Assembly (NCBI GenBank): GCA_018065185.1 | Contig: JAGHTU010000046.1 | Coordinates: forward strand, 1-64,000 | Length of the DNA: 64,000 bases | Source of the DNA: Candidatus Equicola faecalis | Lineage (GTDB): Bacteria > Bacteroidota > Bacteroidia > Bacteroidales > Bacteroidaceae | Direction of reading: 5' to 3' | Shown: positions 40,405 through 50,943 of the stretch, piece after piece | Numbering within the stretch: the stretch's first letter is position 1 | How the letters are laid out: every line of letters begins with the position of its first letter | Made by a program: the position numbers and the translations under genes | The notes under the pieces: model-generated | What the model was told of the DNA's origin: nothing | Database searches by the model: none | What the model saw: only the letters and a program-made list of their open reading frames with translations

Positions 40405-41106
40405 ATGCGAATAGCATTAATAGGTTACGGCAAGATGGGACACATGATTGAAGAGGTGGCTCTTCAGCGTGGGCATGAAGTCGTGTGCAGGATAGATGTG
40501 CAGAATCAGGACGACTTTGACAGTCCGGGATTTCTCTCTGCCGACGTAGCAATAGAATTTACCTCACCATCATCGGCATACGGAAACTGTATGCGTGCCT
40601 TTGAGAAAGGCGTAAAGGTGGTGAGTGGCACTACTGGATGGCTGTCGCAACACCGCGAGGCGATGGAAGAGCTCTGCCGTGACGGTAAGCACACGCTGTT
40701 TTGGGCAAGTAACTTCAGCGTGGGAGTAGCCATCTTCTCGGCTGTGAACAGGTATCTGGCACGTCTAATGAACGACTTTCCGCAGTATGACGTGAAAATG
40801 AGTGAGACACATCATGTGCATAAACTTGATGCACCCTCAGGGACAGCCCTTACACTCGCTTCACAGATAGAGAGCGAGATAGAACGGGTGGAACGGGTGG
40901 AGATTACATCCGTGCGCGAAGGCGAAGTGCCGGGCATACACTCCGTGTCGTATGATTCAGATGCTGATATGATCACCATCACGCACGATGCACACTCGCG
41001 ACGTGGCTTTGCCCTCGGCGCTGTGATGGCAGCAGAATACACCATAGAGCATACAGGCATGCTCGGAATGGAGGACTTGTTTAAGGTGATAAAAATTGAT
41101 AATTGA
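40405..41106 (+). CDS. dapB: 4-hydroxy-tetrahydrodipicolinate reductase DapB
   Basis: ALIGYGKMGHMIEE; ASNFSVGVAIF; ETHHVHKLDAPSGTALTLA. Confidence 0.94.
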   Translation: MRIALIGYGKMGHMIEEVALQRGHEVVCRIDVQNQDDFDSPGFLSADVAIEFTSPSSAYGNCMRAFEKGVKVVSGTTGWLSQHREAMEELCRDGKHTLFWASNFSVGVAIFSAVNRYLARLMNDFPQYDVKMSETHHVHKLDAPSGTALTLASQIESEIERVERVEITSVREGEVPGIHSVSYDSDADMITITHDAHSRRGFALGAVMAAEYTIEHTGMLGMEDLFKVIKIDN

Positions 41107-41131
41107 CAATTGATAATTGATAATTCGTTAG

Positions 41132-42556
41132 ATGGAAGATTTACAGAAAAAGAATTTTAATAAGAAGGTGCAATGGACGAAATTCATTATCGTGCTTGTG
41201 TTGTATCTCATCTTTTTATATTGGATAAATGGATGGTGGGGACTGCTGGTGGTGCCTTTCATCTACGACGTATATATCACAAAGAAGATAAGGTGGACAT
41301 GGTGGAAAGATGCAGAGAAGCCCATCCGCGTAGTGATGAGTTGGGTAGATGCCATCGTTTTCGCGTTGATAGCAGTATATTTTGTCAATCTGTATTTCTT
41401 CCAGAATTACGAGATACCGTCATCGTCGCTTGAAAAGTCGCTCCTCACAGGCGATTATCTCTTTGTGAGCAAGGTGCATTACGGTCCACGAAAGCCAATG
41501 ACGCCACTCACTATGCCACTCACACAACACACCATGCCCGTGACCGGCACAAAGAGTTACATCGACTGGCCACAATGGGATTATGAGCGCGTGAAAGGAC
41601 TCGGCAAGGTGGAGCTGAATGATATCGTGGTGTTCAACTATCCTGCCGGTGATTCCATACTTGAAAACCCACAATATCAGGCTGCCGACTACTATCAGAT
41701 ATGTTACAGCTTCGGGTCGCAGATAATGGGAAATCCTAACCCTGACGACGTGCAGAAGAAAGACCTTCCTGCCTTTTACGAGAAGATGTATCAAACCGGA
41801 CGTGCCTATCTTGCAGATAATCCGAATGAATACGGCAACATCATCGCACGACCTGTTGACCGTCGTGAGAACTATGTGAAACGCTGTGTGGGACTGCCGG
41901 GGCAGACGATACAGATAAAAAACCGCATCGTCTATCTCAACGGCAAGGCGAATAAAGAGCCAGACGAGGTGCAATACACCTATCATGTGGCTCTGAAACA
42001 AAACCTGCCGGACGAACTGATGGCAGAGCTCGGCATCAGTAATGAAGACCTTGAATCGCTGAATTCAACAGGTGTGATGCCACTAACGAAGAAGACCGTC
42101 CGCGCCCTGCGGGCAAGAAAAGATATTGTGGATAGCATAACGCTGAACACCACGTCATACATAGGCGAGGTATATCCGCTGAATGCCAACACCCACTGGA
42201 CACGCGACAACTACGGTCCGCTGTGGATACCACAGCGAGGCAAGAGTATAAGCCTCACGCTCGACAATCTGCCGATGTATGAACGCCCGATACGCGTGTA
42301 TGAGGGTAACGACCTGAAAGTGAAGAACGGGAAAATCTTCATCAACGGCAAGCAGACATCATTCTATACATTTAAGATGGACTACTACTGGATGATGGGT
42401 GACAACCGCCATAACTCTGCCGACTCACGCTATTGGGGTTTCGTACCAGAAGACCATATCGTGGGTAAACCGCTGTTCATCTGGCTCTCTATTGACCCTG
42501 ACGGACGAGGCATAAGATGGAACAGAATACTGCGCTGGGTGGATAATATCAAGTGA
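41132..42556 (+). CDS. lepB: Signal peptidase I
   Basis: [44 protein letters not shown]. Confidence 0.93.
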   Translation: MEDLQKKNFNKKVQWTKFIIVLVLYLIFLYWINGWWGLLVVPFIYDVYITKKIRWTWWKDAEKPIRVVMSWVDAIVFALIAVYFVNLYFFQNYEIPSSSLEKSLLTGDYLFVSKVHYGPRKPMTPLTMPLTQHTMPVTGTKSYIDWPQWDYERVKGLGKVELNDIVVFNYPAGDSILENPQYQAADYYQICYSFGSQIMGNPNPDDVQKKDLPAFYEKMYQTGRAYLADNPNEYGNIIARPVDRRENYVKRCVGLPGQTIQIKNRIVYLNGKANKEPDEVQYTYHVALKQNLPDELMAELGISNEDLESLNSTGVMPLTKKTVRALRARKDIVDSITLNTTSYIGEVYPLNANTHWTRDNYGPLWIPQRGKSISLTLDNLPMYERPIRVYEGNDLKVKNGKIFINGKQTSFYTFKMDYYWMMGDNRHNSADSRYWGFVPEDHIVGKPLFIWLSIDPDGRGIRWNRILRWVDNIK

Positions 42557-42634
42557 TGGTGTATAATTGATACGGTTATGACGCACTTTGCATCAAGTTT
42601 GATAACAAATATACAATTAAAAACATAAAAAGTC

Positions 42635-45439
42635 TTGACTTGGAAAACTAATTTGGAAGAGACGAAACAGCACTACCTCTCGTGGTGGAACCATCGGGGA
42701 GTGGTGCTCAATATGTGGGAACATTTTCAAGAGGGCGTCACGCCTCATGCCGATGTGCCACAGCCGCCGTCTCCAAAGGATAATCATCAGAAATGGTTTG
42801 ACCCGAAGTGGCGAGCAGAGTATCTTGACTGGTACGTGGCACATAGTTGCCTTGATGCCGACATCCTGCCTGTGGCAAATACGCAACTCGGACCGGGGTC
42901 GCTGGCTGCCATCCTCGGAGCACGTTACGAAGGTGGTGACGACACGATATGGATACATCCTGACCCTGATTATACTGATGATTTCCGTTTCGATGCCAGT
43001 CACCCTAATTACCTGCTTCATAAACAGCTCCTAACAGAGTGTAAGAAGAAGGCAGAGGGGCATTATTATGTCGGTATGCCCGACCTGATGGAAGGACTTG
43101 ACGTGCTTGCAGCCATGAAAGGGACAGACCATGTGCTGACAGACCTCGTGACGCAACCGGAAGTGGTGGAGAGCCAGATGCAACGCATCAACGACATCTA
43201 TTTCCGCGTCTTTGATGAACTCTATGAGATAATCCGTGAAGGAAGGGAGATGGCTTTCTGTTATTTCTCCTCATGGGCACCGGACAAGATGACGAAACTG
43301 CAATGTGACATATCCACGATGATATCGCCTGACGACTATAGGCGATTCGTACAGCCTTTTATCCGCCAACAATGTCAGCGCATACCTTACACGCTGTATC
43401 ATCTTGACGGCGTGGGGGCAATGCATCATCTGCCAGCCCTGCTTGAGATAGACGAACTGTCAGCCGTGCAGTGGACACCGGGCGTTGGGGAACCGCAGGG
43501 AGGTTCGCCACGTTGGTACGACCTTTACCGCCGTGTGCTCGCAGCAGGGAAGAGCATTATGGCATGTCATCTAAAAGTGGATGAGATAAAACCATTACTT
43601 GATAATATAGGAACTGATGGAGTACATCTTGAAGTTGATTTTAATAACCAACAGGAAGTAGAAGAAGCTATGAAAATCGTAGAAGACTTTAACACACATT
43701 CAAGTGCATGCACTTGTGGGTGTAGCGAAACACAAAAGCGTGAGAACATGCTGAGTCCGCAACAGGCCGACCTTGAAGGCGAAATGAAGAAACGTATTCT
43801 TGTGCTTGATGGGGCGCAAGGGACGACAATACAACAGTACAAACTGACAGAAGAACAATATCGTGGCAGTCAGTTTGCTGATTTCAACGGTACGCTGAAA
43901 GGGTGCAACGACCTTCTGAACCTAACCAATCCGGGTGTTTGTGTAGATGTTCACAGACGTTTTGTAGAGGCAGGTGCAGAGATTATCTCTACACACACAT
44001 TCAATGCACAACGCATATCTCTGAAGGGATTTCACATGGAAAACCGTGTTCGCGACATCAACATTGCAGCATGTGCCATAGCAAAAGGTATTGCCGGTTT
44101 CTATTCTACTCTGGAAAAGCCGATTTTCGTTGCTGGAGATATCGGTCCTACACCTAAATGCGTGTCTATTGGAGACATATCTAAAGAAGAATTGTATGAT
44201 GCATACTTTGAACAGATACAGGCACTTGTGGATGGTGGTGTTGACTGCTTGCTGATAGGGACTATATTTGATACGGAAAATGCAAAGATAGCACTTGAAG
44301 CATTCAAGAAGACAGGTAGTAAGATACCTGTCATTATGAGTTTTACTCTTAAAGACCCGAAAGGTTACAACATGCTCGGGCAGGACCTGCTGGCATTTAT
44401 GCTGTCGCTGAAGGATGAACCGGTCATGGCTGTGGGACTGAACTGCTCGCTCGGTGCCGAACAGATGATTCCTTTCCTGAGAAAGATTTCAGCCACTGTA
44501 CCGCAGTATGTCATTGCTTTCCCTAATGCCGGACTGCCTGATAAGGACGGGAAGTATGCTCAGACGCCGAAGATGATGCAGAAAGCCGTATGGCCACTCG
44601 TTGACGAACATCTTGTAAACATCATTGGTGGATGCTGTGGCACGGATGACGGTCATATAAAAGAAATTGCAAAACTCGTTCAGGTGGATGATGGTATATT
44701 CATTTCACCACGCGTTCCGAATGGTACAGCTTCACTTCAAACATTGGTTAAAGAAGATGAGGTTAGCAAATCTCTCCTTTCAGGAGGAGATTCAGAGGAG
44801 GCTTTGACGGAATCATCAGCTCTGTTTGATGCTATCGTCAAGGGTAAGGCTCCTGAAGCAGTGGCTGCAACAAAGGAGAAAATCTCTGCTGGTGCAGACC
44901 CACAGGAGATTATCAATACCGAAATGATTAAGGCGATGAGCGAAGTGGGCAGACAATTTGAAGAAGGCACGGCTTTCGTTCCGCAACTGCTTATGGCAGC
45001 ACGTGCGATGAAAGCCGCACTCGAAATCCTGAAACCATTGATGGCAGGTAAGGAGACCATCTCACTTGGGCGTATCGTCATCGGTACGGTGAAGGGCGAC
45101 CTCCACGACATCGGCAAGAACCTTGTGGCATCCATGCTCGAAGGATGTGGCTTTGAGGTGTTCAACATTGGTATTGATGTTACGGCAGAAAAGTTTATCG
45201 AAGAAATCAAGGTACATGATGCTGATGCCGTGTGTATGAGTGCGTTGCTCACCACCACGATGCCATATATGAAAGAGGTCATCGCTGCCATCAACGCGGC
45301 AGGACTGCGTCAGAGAGTGAAGATAATGGTGGGTGGTGCTCCACTCACACAGGAGTTCTGCGATGAGATAGGTGCTGACGGATATAGCGACAATGCGAAC
45401 TCAGCCGTGGCATTAGCAAAGAAATTATTAAATAAGTGA
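42635..45439 (+). CDS. Three-domain corrinoid methyltransferase: UroD/MtaA-like + homocysteine S-methyltransferase + B12-binding
   Basis: UroD-like ~1-365 aa (LYHLDGVGAMHHLPALLEIDELSAVQWTPG); Hcy domain (LVLDGAQGTTIQ, NIIGGCCGTDDGHI); Cbl domain (GTVKGDLHDIGKNLVASML, SALLTTTMPYM, VMVGGAPLTQEF apart from I/V). TTG start. Confidence 0.85.
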   Translation: MTWKTNLEETKQHYLSWWNHRGVVLNMWEHFQEGVTPHADVPQPPSPKDNHQKWFDPKWRAEYLDWYVAHSCLDADILPVANTQLGPGSLAAILGARYEGGDDTIWIHPDPDYTDDFRFDASHPNYLLHKQLLTECKKKAEGHYYVGMPDLMEGLDVLAAMKGTDHVLTDLVTQPEVVESQMQRINDIYFRVFDELYEIIREGREMAFCYFSSWAPDKMTKLQCDISTMISPDDYRRFVQPFIRQQCQRIPYTLYHLDGVGAMHHLPALLEIDELSAVQWTPGVGEPQGGSPRWYDLYRRVLAAGKSIMACHLKVDEIKPLLDNIGTDGVHLEVDFNNQQEVEEAMKIVEDFNTHSSACTCGCSETQKRENMLSPQQADLEGEMKKRILVLDGAQGTTIQQYKLTEEQYRGSQFADFNGTLKGCNDLLNLTNPGVCVDVHRRFVEAGAEIISTHTFNAQRISLKGFHMENRVRDINIAACAIAKGIAGFYSTLEKPIFVAGDIGPTPKCVSIGDISKEELYDAYFEQIQALVDGGVDCLLIGTIFDTENAKIALEAFKKTGSKIPVIMSFTLKDPKGYNMLGQDLLAFMLSLKDEPVMAVGLNCSLGAEQMIPFLRKISATVPQYVIAFPNAGLPDKDGKYAQTPKMMQKAVWPLVDEHLVNIIGGCCGTDDGHIKEIAKLVQVDDGIFISPRVPNGTASLQTLVKEDEVSKSLLSGGDSEEALTESSALFDAIVKGKAPEAVAATKEKISAGADPQEIINTEMIKAMSEVGRQFEEGTAFVPQLLMAARAMKAALEILKPLMAGKETISLGRIVIGTVKGDLHDIGKNLVASMLEGCGFEVFNIGIDVTAEKFIEEIKVHDADAVCMSALLTTTMPYMKEVIAAINAAGLRQRVKIMVGGAPLTQEFCDEIGADGYSDNANSAVALAKKLLNK

Positions 45440-45446
45440 TAGTTAA

Positions 45447-47045
45447 ATGAACTCCATAACATTCGGTACGCTTGACTGGGTGATTCTGCTCACCTATTTT
45501 GTGGTGCTCATCATCATAGGGCTTTGGGCGAGTGCAAGAAAAAAGAAAGATGAGAATCTCTTTCTTGCCAATCATTCCTTGAAATGGTATCAGATAGGTT
45601 TTTCAATGTGGGGTACAAACGTCGGTCCGTCTATGCTCATCGCTTCTGCAAGTGCAGGTTTTGCCACGGGTGTGGTGTCGGGCAACTATGCGTGGTATGC
45701 CTTTATCTTTATCGGTCTGTTGGCATTCGTGTTTGCACCGCGCTATCTGGGTGAGAAAATCTCTACGTTGCCTGAATTTATGGGCAAACGCTTCGGACAG
45801 TCCACGCGCAACATGCTCGCATGGTACACCATCGTTACCATTCTTATCTCTTGGCTTGCACTGACGCTCTTTGCAGGTGGTATTCTCATCCGTCAGGTGT
45901 TCGGCATACCGATGTGGGCATCAGCACTTATTCTGTTGGGCATATCAGTATTCTTCACCGTATTGGGCGGACTGAAGGCTGTGGCTTACACCAACGTATA
46001 TCAGATGATACTGCTCATCGTGGTATCTGCCACGCTCACCGTAGTGGGTATATGCTACCTTGGTGGTGGTTCATTCTTCGGTGGCATCAGTACGCTTGCT
46101 GACCCGGACGTAGTGCCGTCATCTTATTGGAATCTCTTTCAGCCTAATTCAGACAGGAACTACCCATGGCTGCCTGTGATGCTGGGATATATCGTTTCGG
46201 GCATGTGGTTCTGGTGTACGGATCAGAGCATGGTACAGCCTGTCCTTGCAGCAAAAAACCTGAAGGAAGGACAGCGTGGTGCCAACTTCACAGGTTGGCT
46301 GAAAATCCTTGACGTTGCAATATATATTATCCCTGGTGTTGTATGTTTTGCCCTTGCGCGTACCGGCTTCTTTGGCACAATGACAATCAATCAGGATGAT
46401 GCCTATATGACGCTTGTCACTCATCTCTTCCCAATAGGTATGGTGGGTTTGGTGATGGCTGTACTCACAGCTTCGCTTGTCAGCACTATCGGCAGCGCGT
46501 TGAATGCCCTCAGCACTGTCTTCACGATGGATATATATGTAAGAAAGTTTAATATTGGAGCTGATACCCGTCAGATTGTGCGCGTGGGTCGTATCGTAAC
46601 CATTGTCGGTGCGCTCATTTCGATAATCATCACCATTGCCATAGATAATATAAAAGGTATGGATCTGTTCAATGTCTTCCAGTCGGTGCTCAGTTTCATT
46701 GCTCCGCCGATGGCGGCAGTGTTCCTTATGGGAGTGTTCTGGAAGCGTTGCACCACAATGGCTGCCAACCTTGCACTGACCGCAGGTACGGTATTCAGCA
46801 TAGGTATGGGCATCATTTATCTTTGGGTGGTGGATGGCAGTGCATACATGCACTTTGGTATGCTCTCGTTTATCATCTTCGTCATACTGCTTGTGATGAT
46901 GACCATCACGAGTTTCCTAACTCGTGCAGAGGACAGGGAATCAATGGCTGTGATAAAGGAGAAGACATCAATAGGAGTGATAACGGCATGGATACTGCTA
47001 TCTGTTGTGATGGTGTCTTTCTATATTTTCTTTAATGGTAAATGA
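45447..47045 (+). CDS. Sodium:solute symporter (SSS/SGLT family)
   Basis: Multi-TM; GLWASARKKKDENLFLANHSLKWYQIGFSMWGTNVGPSMLIASASAGFATG; ATG 7 nt after upstream stop. Confidence 0.9.
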   Translation: MNSITFGTLDWVILLTYFVVLIIIGLWASARKKKDENLFLANHSLKWYQIGFSMWGTNVGPSMLIASASAGFATGVVSGNYAWYAFIFIGLLAFVFAPRYLGEKISTLPEFMGKRFGQSTRNMLAWYTIVTILISWLALTLFAGGILIRQVFGIPMWASALILLGISVFFTVLGGLKAVAYTNVYQMILLIVVSATLTVVGICYLGGGSFFGGISTLADPDVVPSSYWNLFQPNSDRNYPWLPVMLGYIVSGMWFWCTDQSMVQPVLAAKNLKEGQRGANFTGWLKILDVAIYIIPGVVCFALARTGFFGTMTINQDDAYMTLVTHLFPIGMVGLVMAVLTASLVSTIGSALNALSTVFTMDIYVRKFNIGADTRQIVRVGRIVTIVGALISIIITIAIDNIKGMDLFNVFQSVLSFIAPPMAAVFLMGVFWKRCTTMAANLALTAGTVFSIGMGIIYLWVVDGSAYMHFGMLSFIIFVILLVMMTITSFLTRAEDRESMAVIKEKTSIGVITAWILLSVVMVSFYIFFNGK

Positions 47046-47076
47046 GTTGTGAGTTTTCATCGTTCATAACTCATTT
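47040..47076. terminator. Hairpin between convergent SSS and lpxH genes
   Basis: aaatgagttgtga / tcataactcattt (12 of 13 pairs Watson-Crick, one G-T); no U-tract. Confidence 0.4.
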
Positions 47077-47082
47077 AGATAG

Positions 47083-47859
47083 TCAACCAACCGTTTCTTC
47101 GCCCTCAATGTAATTATGTAGGGAGACGGTGTTTCCGTCAAATATGGCATAAGTGAAACTTTGCATCCATTCACCGATGATGAACATGCGCGTGTTTTGG
47201 TGAAGGATAAGGTCAAGTTCAATGTGACGGTGTCCGAAGATATAGAAATTGATGTCAGGATGTTGTTTCATGTGGGCTTTTGTCCATTGCACCAGTGGTT
47301 CGTTTCCCTCTCCACGATAAGGCTCTTCCTGACCATCAATACGCTTCATGCGTGAATGGCGTGCCCACTGCAAGCCGAAGTTTATGCCCCAGCGTGGATG
47401 CAGTGCAGAGAACAGTCGCTGGCACAATCTGTTATGGAACACACTCTGTATGAAACGGAATCTGCGCGACTCCTCACCCAGTCCCTCACCATGTGCGAGG
47501 AAGAAGAGTTTGCCGTACATCTCTTCTATCACAGGTTTGAAGTGCAGTTTCACCCCACATTCCTCCTTGAGATAGCGATAAGCCCAAATGTCGTGATTGC
47601 CGGTGAAGTAATGCACCTCTACACCCATATCTGTGAGTTCGGACACTTTGCCCAAAAAGCGTGTATAACCTTTTGGCACTGTAAAACGGTATTCATACCA
47701 AAAGTCGAACATATCACCGAGCATATAAATGGCTTCGGCTTTGTCCTTTATAGCATCTAAAAAACTTACTAATCGACGCTCTTGTGTGCGGCGGTGTTCA
47801 ATGGCAAGCGACCCGAGGTGGGCATCCGAAATGAAATATATGTTTTTCTTCATCATCAA
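47083..47859 (-). CDS. lpxH: UDP-2,3-diacylglucosamine diphosphatase (LpxH-like)
   Basis: ISDAHLGS, MLGDMFDFWYEYR, FTGNHDIW, HGEGLG, FGHRH. Confidence 0.85.
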   Translation of the reverse strand: MMMKKNIYFISDAHLGSLAIEHRRTQERRLVSFLDAIKDKAEAIYMLGDMFDFWYEYRFTVPKGYTRFLGKVSELTDMGVEVHYFTGNHDIWAYRYLKEECGVKLHFKPVIEEMYGKLFFLAHGEGLGEESRRFRFIQSVFHNRLCQRLFSALHPRWGINFGLQWARHSRMKRIDGQEEPYRGEGNEPLVQWTKAHMKQHPDINFYIFGHRHIELDLILHQNTRMFIIGEWMQSFTYAIFDGNTVSLHNYIEGEETVG

Positions 47860-48179
47860 TTTAGTCCGAGGTCAATCTTTGCTTCTTCCGACATCATATC
47901 CTTATCCCATGCAGGTTCGAACACGAGTTCCACACGTGCATCATTCACACCTTCAAGTGTACTGACTTTCTGCCGTACATCTTCCACTATAAACTCTGCC
48001 GCAGGGCAGGTGGGAGCAGTGAAGGTCATCTCAATAAGCACTTCAGCATCATCGTTCACATCTATGCGGTAGATGAGACCGAGGTTGTAGATGTCCACAG
48101 GTATCTCTGGATCATAAACGGTTTTCAGTACATCTACAATTTTTCCTTCTATATCTTGTTTTTCTTCTAATGAAAGCAT
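47856..48179 (-). CDS. MIP18/DUF59 family Fe-S assembly factor (SufT-like)
   Basis: LKTVYDPEIPVDIYNLGLIY; MTFTAPTCPAAE. Confidence 0.9.
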   Translation of the reverse strand: MLSLEEKQDIEGKIVDVLKTVYDPEIPVDIYNLGLIYRIDVNDDAEVLIEMTFTAPTCPAAEFIVEDVRQKVSTLEGVNDARVELVFEPAWDKDMMSEEAKIDLGLN

Positions 48180-48227
48180 ATCCGAATTTTAGTTCTGTGT
48201 TTTGAGTTTTTGAATCTATCACCCACT

Positions 48228-49082
48228 CTACTCATAACTATTAATTATCAATCCCTCAGGTGTGATGGTGATGAGCCGACGGCGGTAAAGGTCGCCCACA
48301 GCCTGTTTGAACACCTTTTTGCTCACTCCGAAACGGTCGTATATCTCTGTTGCAGGACTCTTGTCGCCGAGGTGACAACGTCCGCCATTGTTCCTGATAT
48401 AGAACAAGAGCCGTTCAGCAAACTCTTCCGTGTGGCTACGTCCTGTCTTCTGCAGTGTGAGGTCTATCTTTCCATCTTCACGCACATGGTCAATGTATGC
48501 TTCCATACAGTCGCCCGTATGTACGTGGCGGAAAATCTCGTTTTCGTAAATCAGTCCTGCATATTTATTGTCAATGATAGCTTTGAAGCCGAGGTCAGTC
48601 TTCTGCCAAATAAGGATATTCACCTTTGTTCCATGCTCCAGACTGCTGTCCCCAACAGGTGGTTTCTGCAGGAATTTCTCAACTTTAGCGGAAGCTACTA
48701 TACGGTACGATTCCTCATCCTGATGTACATGGACGATATAGCTTTCGCCCATCTCCATCTTTTTCTTCTGTTCGCGGAACGGGCAGAAGAGGTCTTTCAT
48801 CAGTCCCCAATCAAGGAATGCTCCATACTGGTTTACCCATGCCACTTTGAGATAGGCAAAATCGCCCACTTGTGCCAATGCTTCCTGTGTGGTGGCTGTT
48901 AGACGTTCCTCATGGTCAAGATAGATAAACACATTTAGTTCATCACCGATGCGTGTTCCTTCCGGCACATAACGAGTAGGCAACAGAATATCGCCCTCGC
49001 GCCCTCCGTCAAGATATAGCCCGAAATCCACACTTCGTACTACACGTAACTTATTGTATTGTCCCAGTCGTAATTTTTCCAT
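48228..49082 (-). CDS. S1-like RNA-binding protein, CvfB family
   Basis: [31 protein letters not shown]; tandem S1-like repeats and C-terminal winged helix. Confidence 0.85.
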   Translation of the reverse strand: MEKLRLGQYNKLRVVRSVDFGLYLDGGREGDILLPTRYVPEGTRIGDELNVFIYLDHEERLTATTQEALAQVGDFAYLKVAWVNQYGAFLDWGLMKDLFCPFREQKKKMEMGESYIVHVHQDEESYRIVASAKVEKFLQKPPVGDSSLEHGTKVNILIWQKTDLGFKAIIDNKYAGLIYENEIFRHVHTGDCMEAYIDHVREDGKIDLTLQKTGRSHTEEFAERLLFYIRNNGGRCHLGDKSPATEIYDRFGVSKKVFKQAVGDLYRRRLITITPEGLIINSYE

Positions 49083-49716
49083 CCATCATGTGTATGGTAC
49101 GGTCACAGATGCGTGCCAGTCCTTCATCGTGTGTGACGATGATAAACGTCTGTCCCATCTCATCGCGTAGGCGGAAGAAGAGATTGTGCAGTTCTTCCTT
49201 GTTCTTCATATCAAGACTGCCCGACGGCTCATCGGCAAGTATCACTGCCGGCGAGTTCACCAATGCACGTGCTACTGCCACACGTTGTCTCTCTCCTCCC
49301 GACAATTCGTTGGGTTTGTGTTGTGCCCGATCAGCGAGATTCATGAATGTAAGAAGTTCTTTGGCTCTTTGTTGTGCCTTTGAAAACGTCATCCCACTGA
49401 TTAGTGCCGGCATCATCACATTTTCTGTTGCGGTAAATTCCGGCAGGAGCTGATGAAACTGAAATACAAAGCCGATGTTTCTGTTCCTGAAGTCAGCCAG
49501 TTTCTTCTGTGATAGGTTGCCGATGTTTGTTCCGTCAATCAGCACCTGACCGCTGTCTGCCTTGTCAAGCGTACCGATGATCTGAAGGAGTGTAGTTTTG
49601 CCTGCTCCTGATGGACCGACAATGCTCACTACTTCGCCCTTCTCCACCCTTAGGTCAATGCCTTTCAGCACCTGCAAGGCTCCATAACTTTTCTTTATAT
49701 CGTGTATTTCAATCAT
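49051..49716 (-). CDS. ABC transporter ATP-binding protein, LolD-like
   Basis: [38 protein letters not shown]. Confidence 0.92.
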   Translation of the reverse strand: MIEIHDIKKSYGALQVLKGIDLRVEKGEVVSIVGPSGAGKTTLLQIIGTLDKADSGQVLIDGTNIGNLSQKKLADFRNRNIGFVFQFHQLLPEFTATENVMMPALISGMTFSKAQQRAKELLTFMNLADRAQHKPNELSGGERQRVAVARALVNSPAVILADEPSGSLDMKNKEELHNLFFRLRDEMGQTFIIVTHDEGLARICDRTIHMMDGKITTGTIQ

Positions 49717-49776
49717 TTATTAAATTATATCGTCAGTGGTCAATCGTCAACAATAAATGGTTCTAATCTCAAATCT

Positions 49777-50865
49777 CTAATCCTTATAAAATTTCTCTGC
49801 TTGTTGTTGCAGCCATTCTTTGTCATCGAAGTAGTTTATGCGCATAGCCCTGCGCACCTCGTCCATGGTCTGCTGTGCAAACTCCCGTGCATCGGCTGTG
49901 CCACGTTTCAAGATGTTCAGCACTTCAGGGATGTCTTTCTCATATTGCTGACGACGTTCACGTATCGGTGCAAGTTCTTTTTCAAGGACTTTCATCAGTA
50001 GTTTCTTGCATTTCATATCGCCTAGTCCGCCACGCATATAATGCTCTTTCATCTCCTGCAGACAGGAATAGTCAGGCAGGAACTCCGCAAAGTCTTCTGG
50101 TTTGCAAAAAGCGTCAAGGTAAGTGAATACGCAGTTGCCTTCCACATGACCAGGGTCTTCCACATTCAAGTGCTGAGGGTCAGTGTACATGCTCTTTACT
50201 TTGCGCTCTACTTCCTTCTTGTCGTCCGATAGGTAGATGCAGTTCCCCAATGATTTGCTCATCTTCGCCTTTCCGTCAGTTCCAGGCAGACGCATACACA
50301 CTTGATTTTCCGGCAACAGGATGTTTGGTTCCACCAGCACCTCGCCATATATGCGATTGAACGACCGCACAAGTTCACGTGTCTGTTCAATCATCGGCTT
50401 CTGGTCTTCGCCTGTCGGCACGGTAGTGGCTTTGAAGAGCGTGATGTCGGCTGCTTGCGACACAGGGTAACAGAAAAATCCCACCGGGATGTTGGCATCA
50501 AAGTTGCGCATCTTTATTTCCGTCTTCACCGTAGGGTTGCGTTGTAGGCGCGAAACGGTGACGAGATTCATCAAATATTGTGTGAGTTCTGCAAGTTCCG
50601 GTATCTGGCTTTGTATGAAGAACGTTACTTTTTCTGGCGACAGTCCAACAGAGAGGTAGTCAAGTGCCACTTCCATTATGCTCTGTCTAATTTTCTCAGG
50701 GTTCTCGGCATTGTCCGTAAGTGCTTGTACGTCGGCTATAAAAATAAACATACGGTCATAATCGCCCTGTTTTTGCAGTTCTACTCTTCTGCGCAGTGAC
50801 CCTACATAATGCCCAAGATGAAGTTTTCCTGTAGGTCTGTCTCCTGTAAGAATAATTTTTCCCAT
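49777..50865 (-). CDS. trpS: Tryptophanyl-tRNA synthetase
   Basis: [23 protein letters not shown]; start set at MGKIILTG. Confidence 0.96.
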   Translation of the reverse strand: MGKIILTGDRPTGKLHLGHYVGSLRRRVELQKQGDYDRMFIFIADVQALTDNAENPEKIRQSIMEVALDYLSVGLSPEKVTFFIQSQIPELAELTQYLMNLVTVSRLQRNPTVKTEIKMRNFDANIPVGFFCYPVSQAADITLFKATTVPTGEDQKPMIEQTRELVRSFNRIYGEVLVEPNILLPENQVCMRLPGTDGKAKMSKSLGNCIYLSDDKKEVERKVKSMYTDPQHLNVEDPGHVEGNCVFTYLDAFCKPEDFAEFLPDYSCLQEMKEHYMRGGLGDMKCKKLLMKVLEKELAPIRERRQQYEKDIPEVLNILKRGTADAREFAQQTMDEVRRAMRINYFDDKEWLQQQAEKFYKD

Positions 50866-50880
50866 ATCGTGTTTTTTATT

Positions 50881-50943
50881 TGTTTTTCGCTTTTCGCAAC
50901 TTCGGCTACACCTCGGCATAGATTAAGTGAACTTATCTCTGCA
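50881..50943 (-). repeat. Second dispersed repeat, copy B (inverted relative to 37118-37186)
   Basis: cttttcgcaacttcggctacacctcggcatagattaagtgaacttatctctgc. Confidence 0.85.

Noticed and set aside
42578-42589. Third copy of the long dispersed repeat
   Set aside because: Shares only ATGACGCACTTT with the two copies; no further similarity on either side
42557-42634. Cobalamin riboswitch upstream of the B12 fusion gene
   Set aside because: Gap is only ~78 bp and no B12-box-like segment was recognised
46149-46853. 234-aa His/Thr-rich minus-strand ORF opposite the symporter
   Set aside because: Composition reflects antisense of a membrane protein gene
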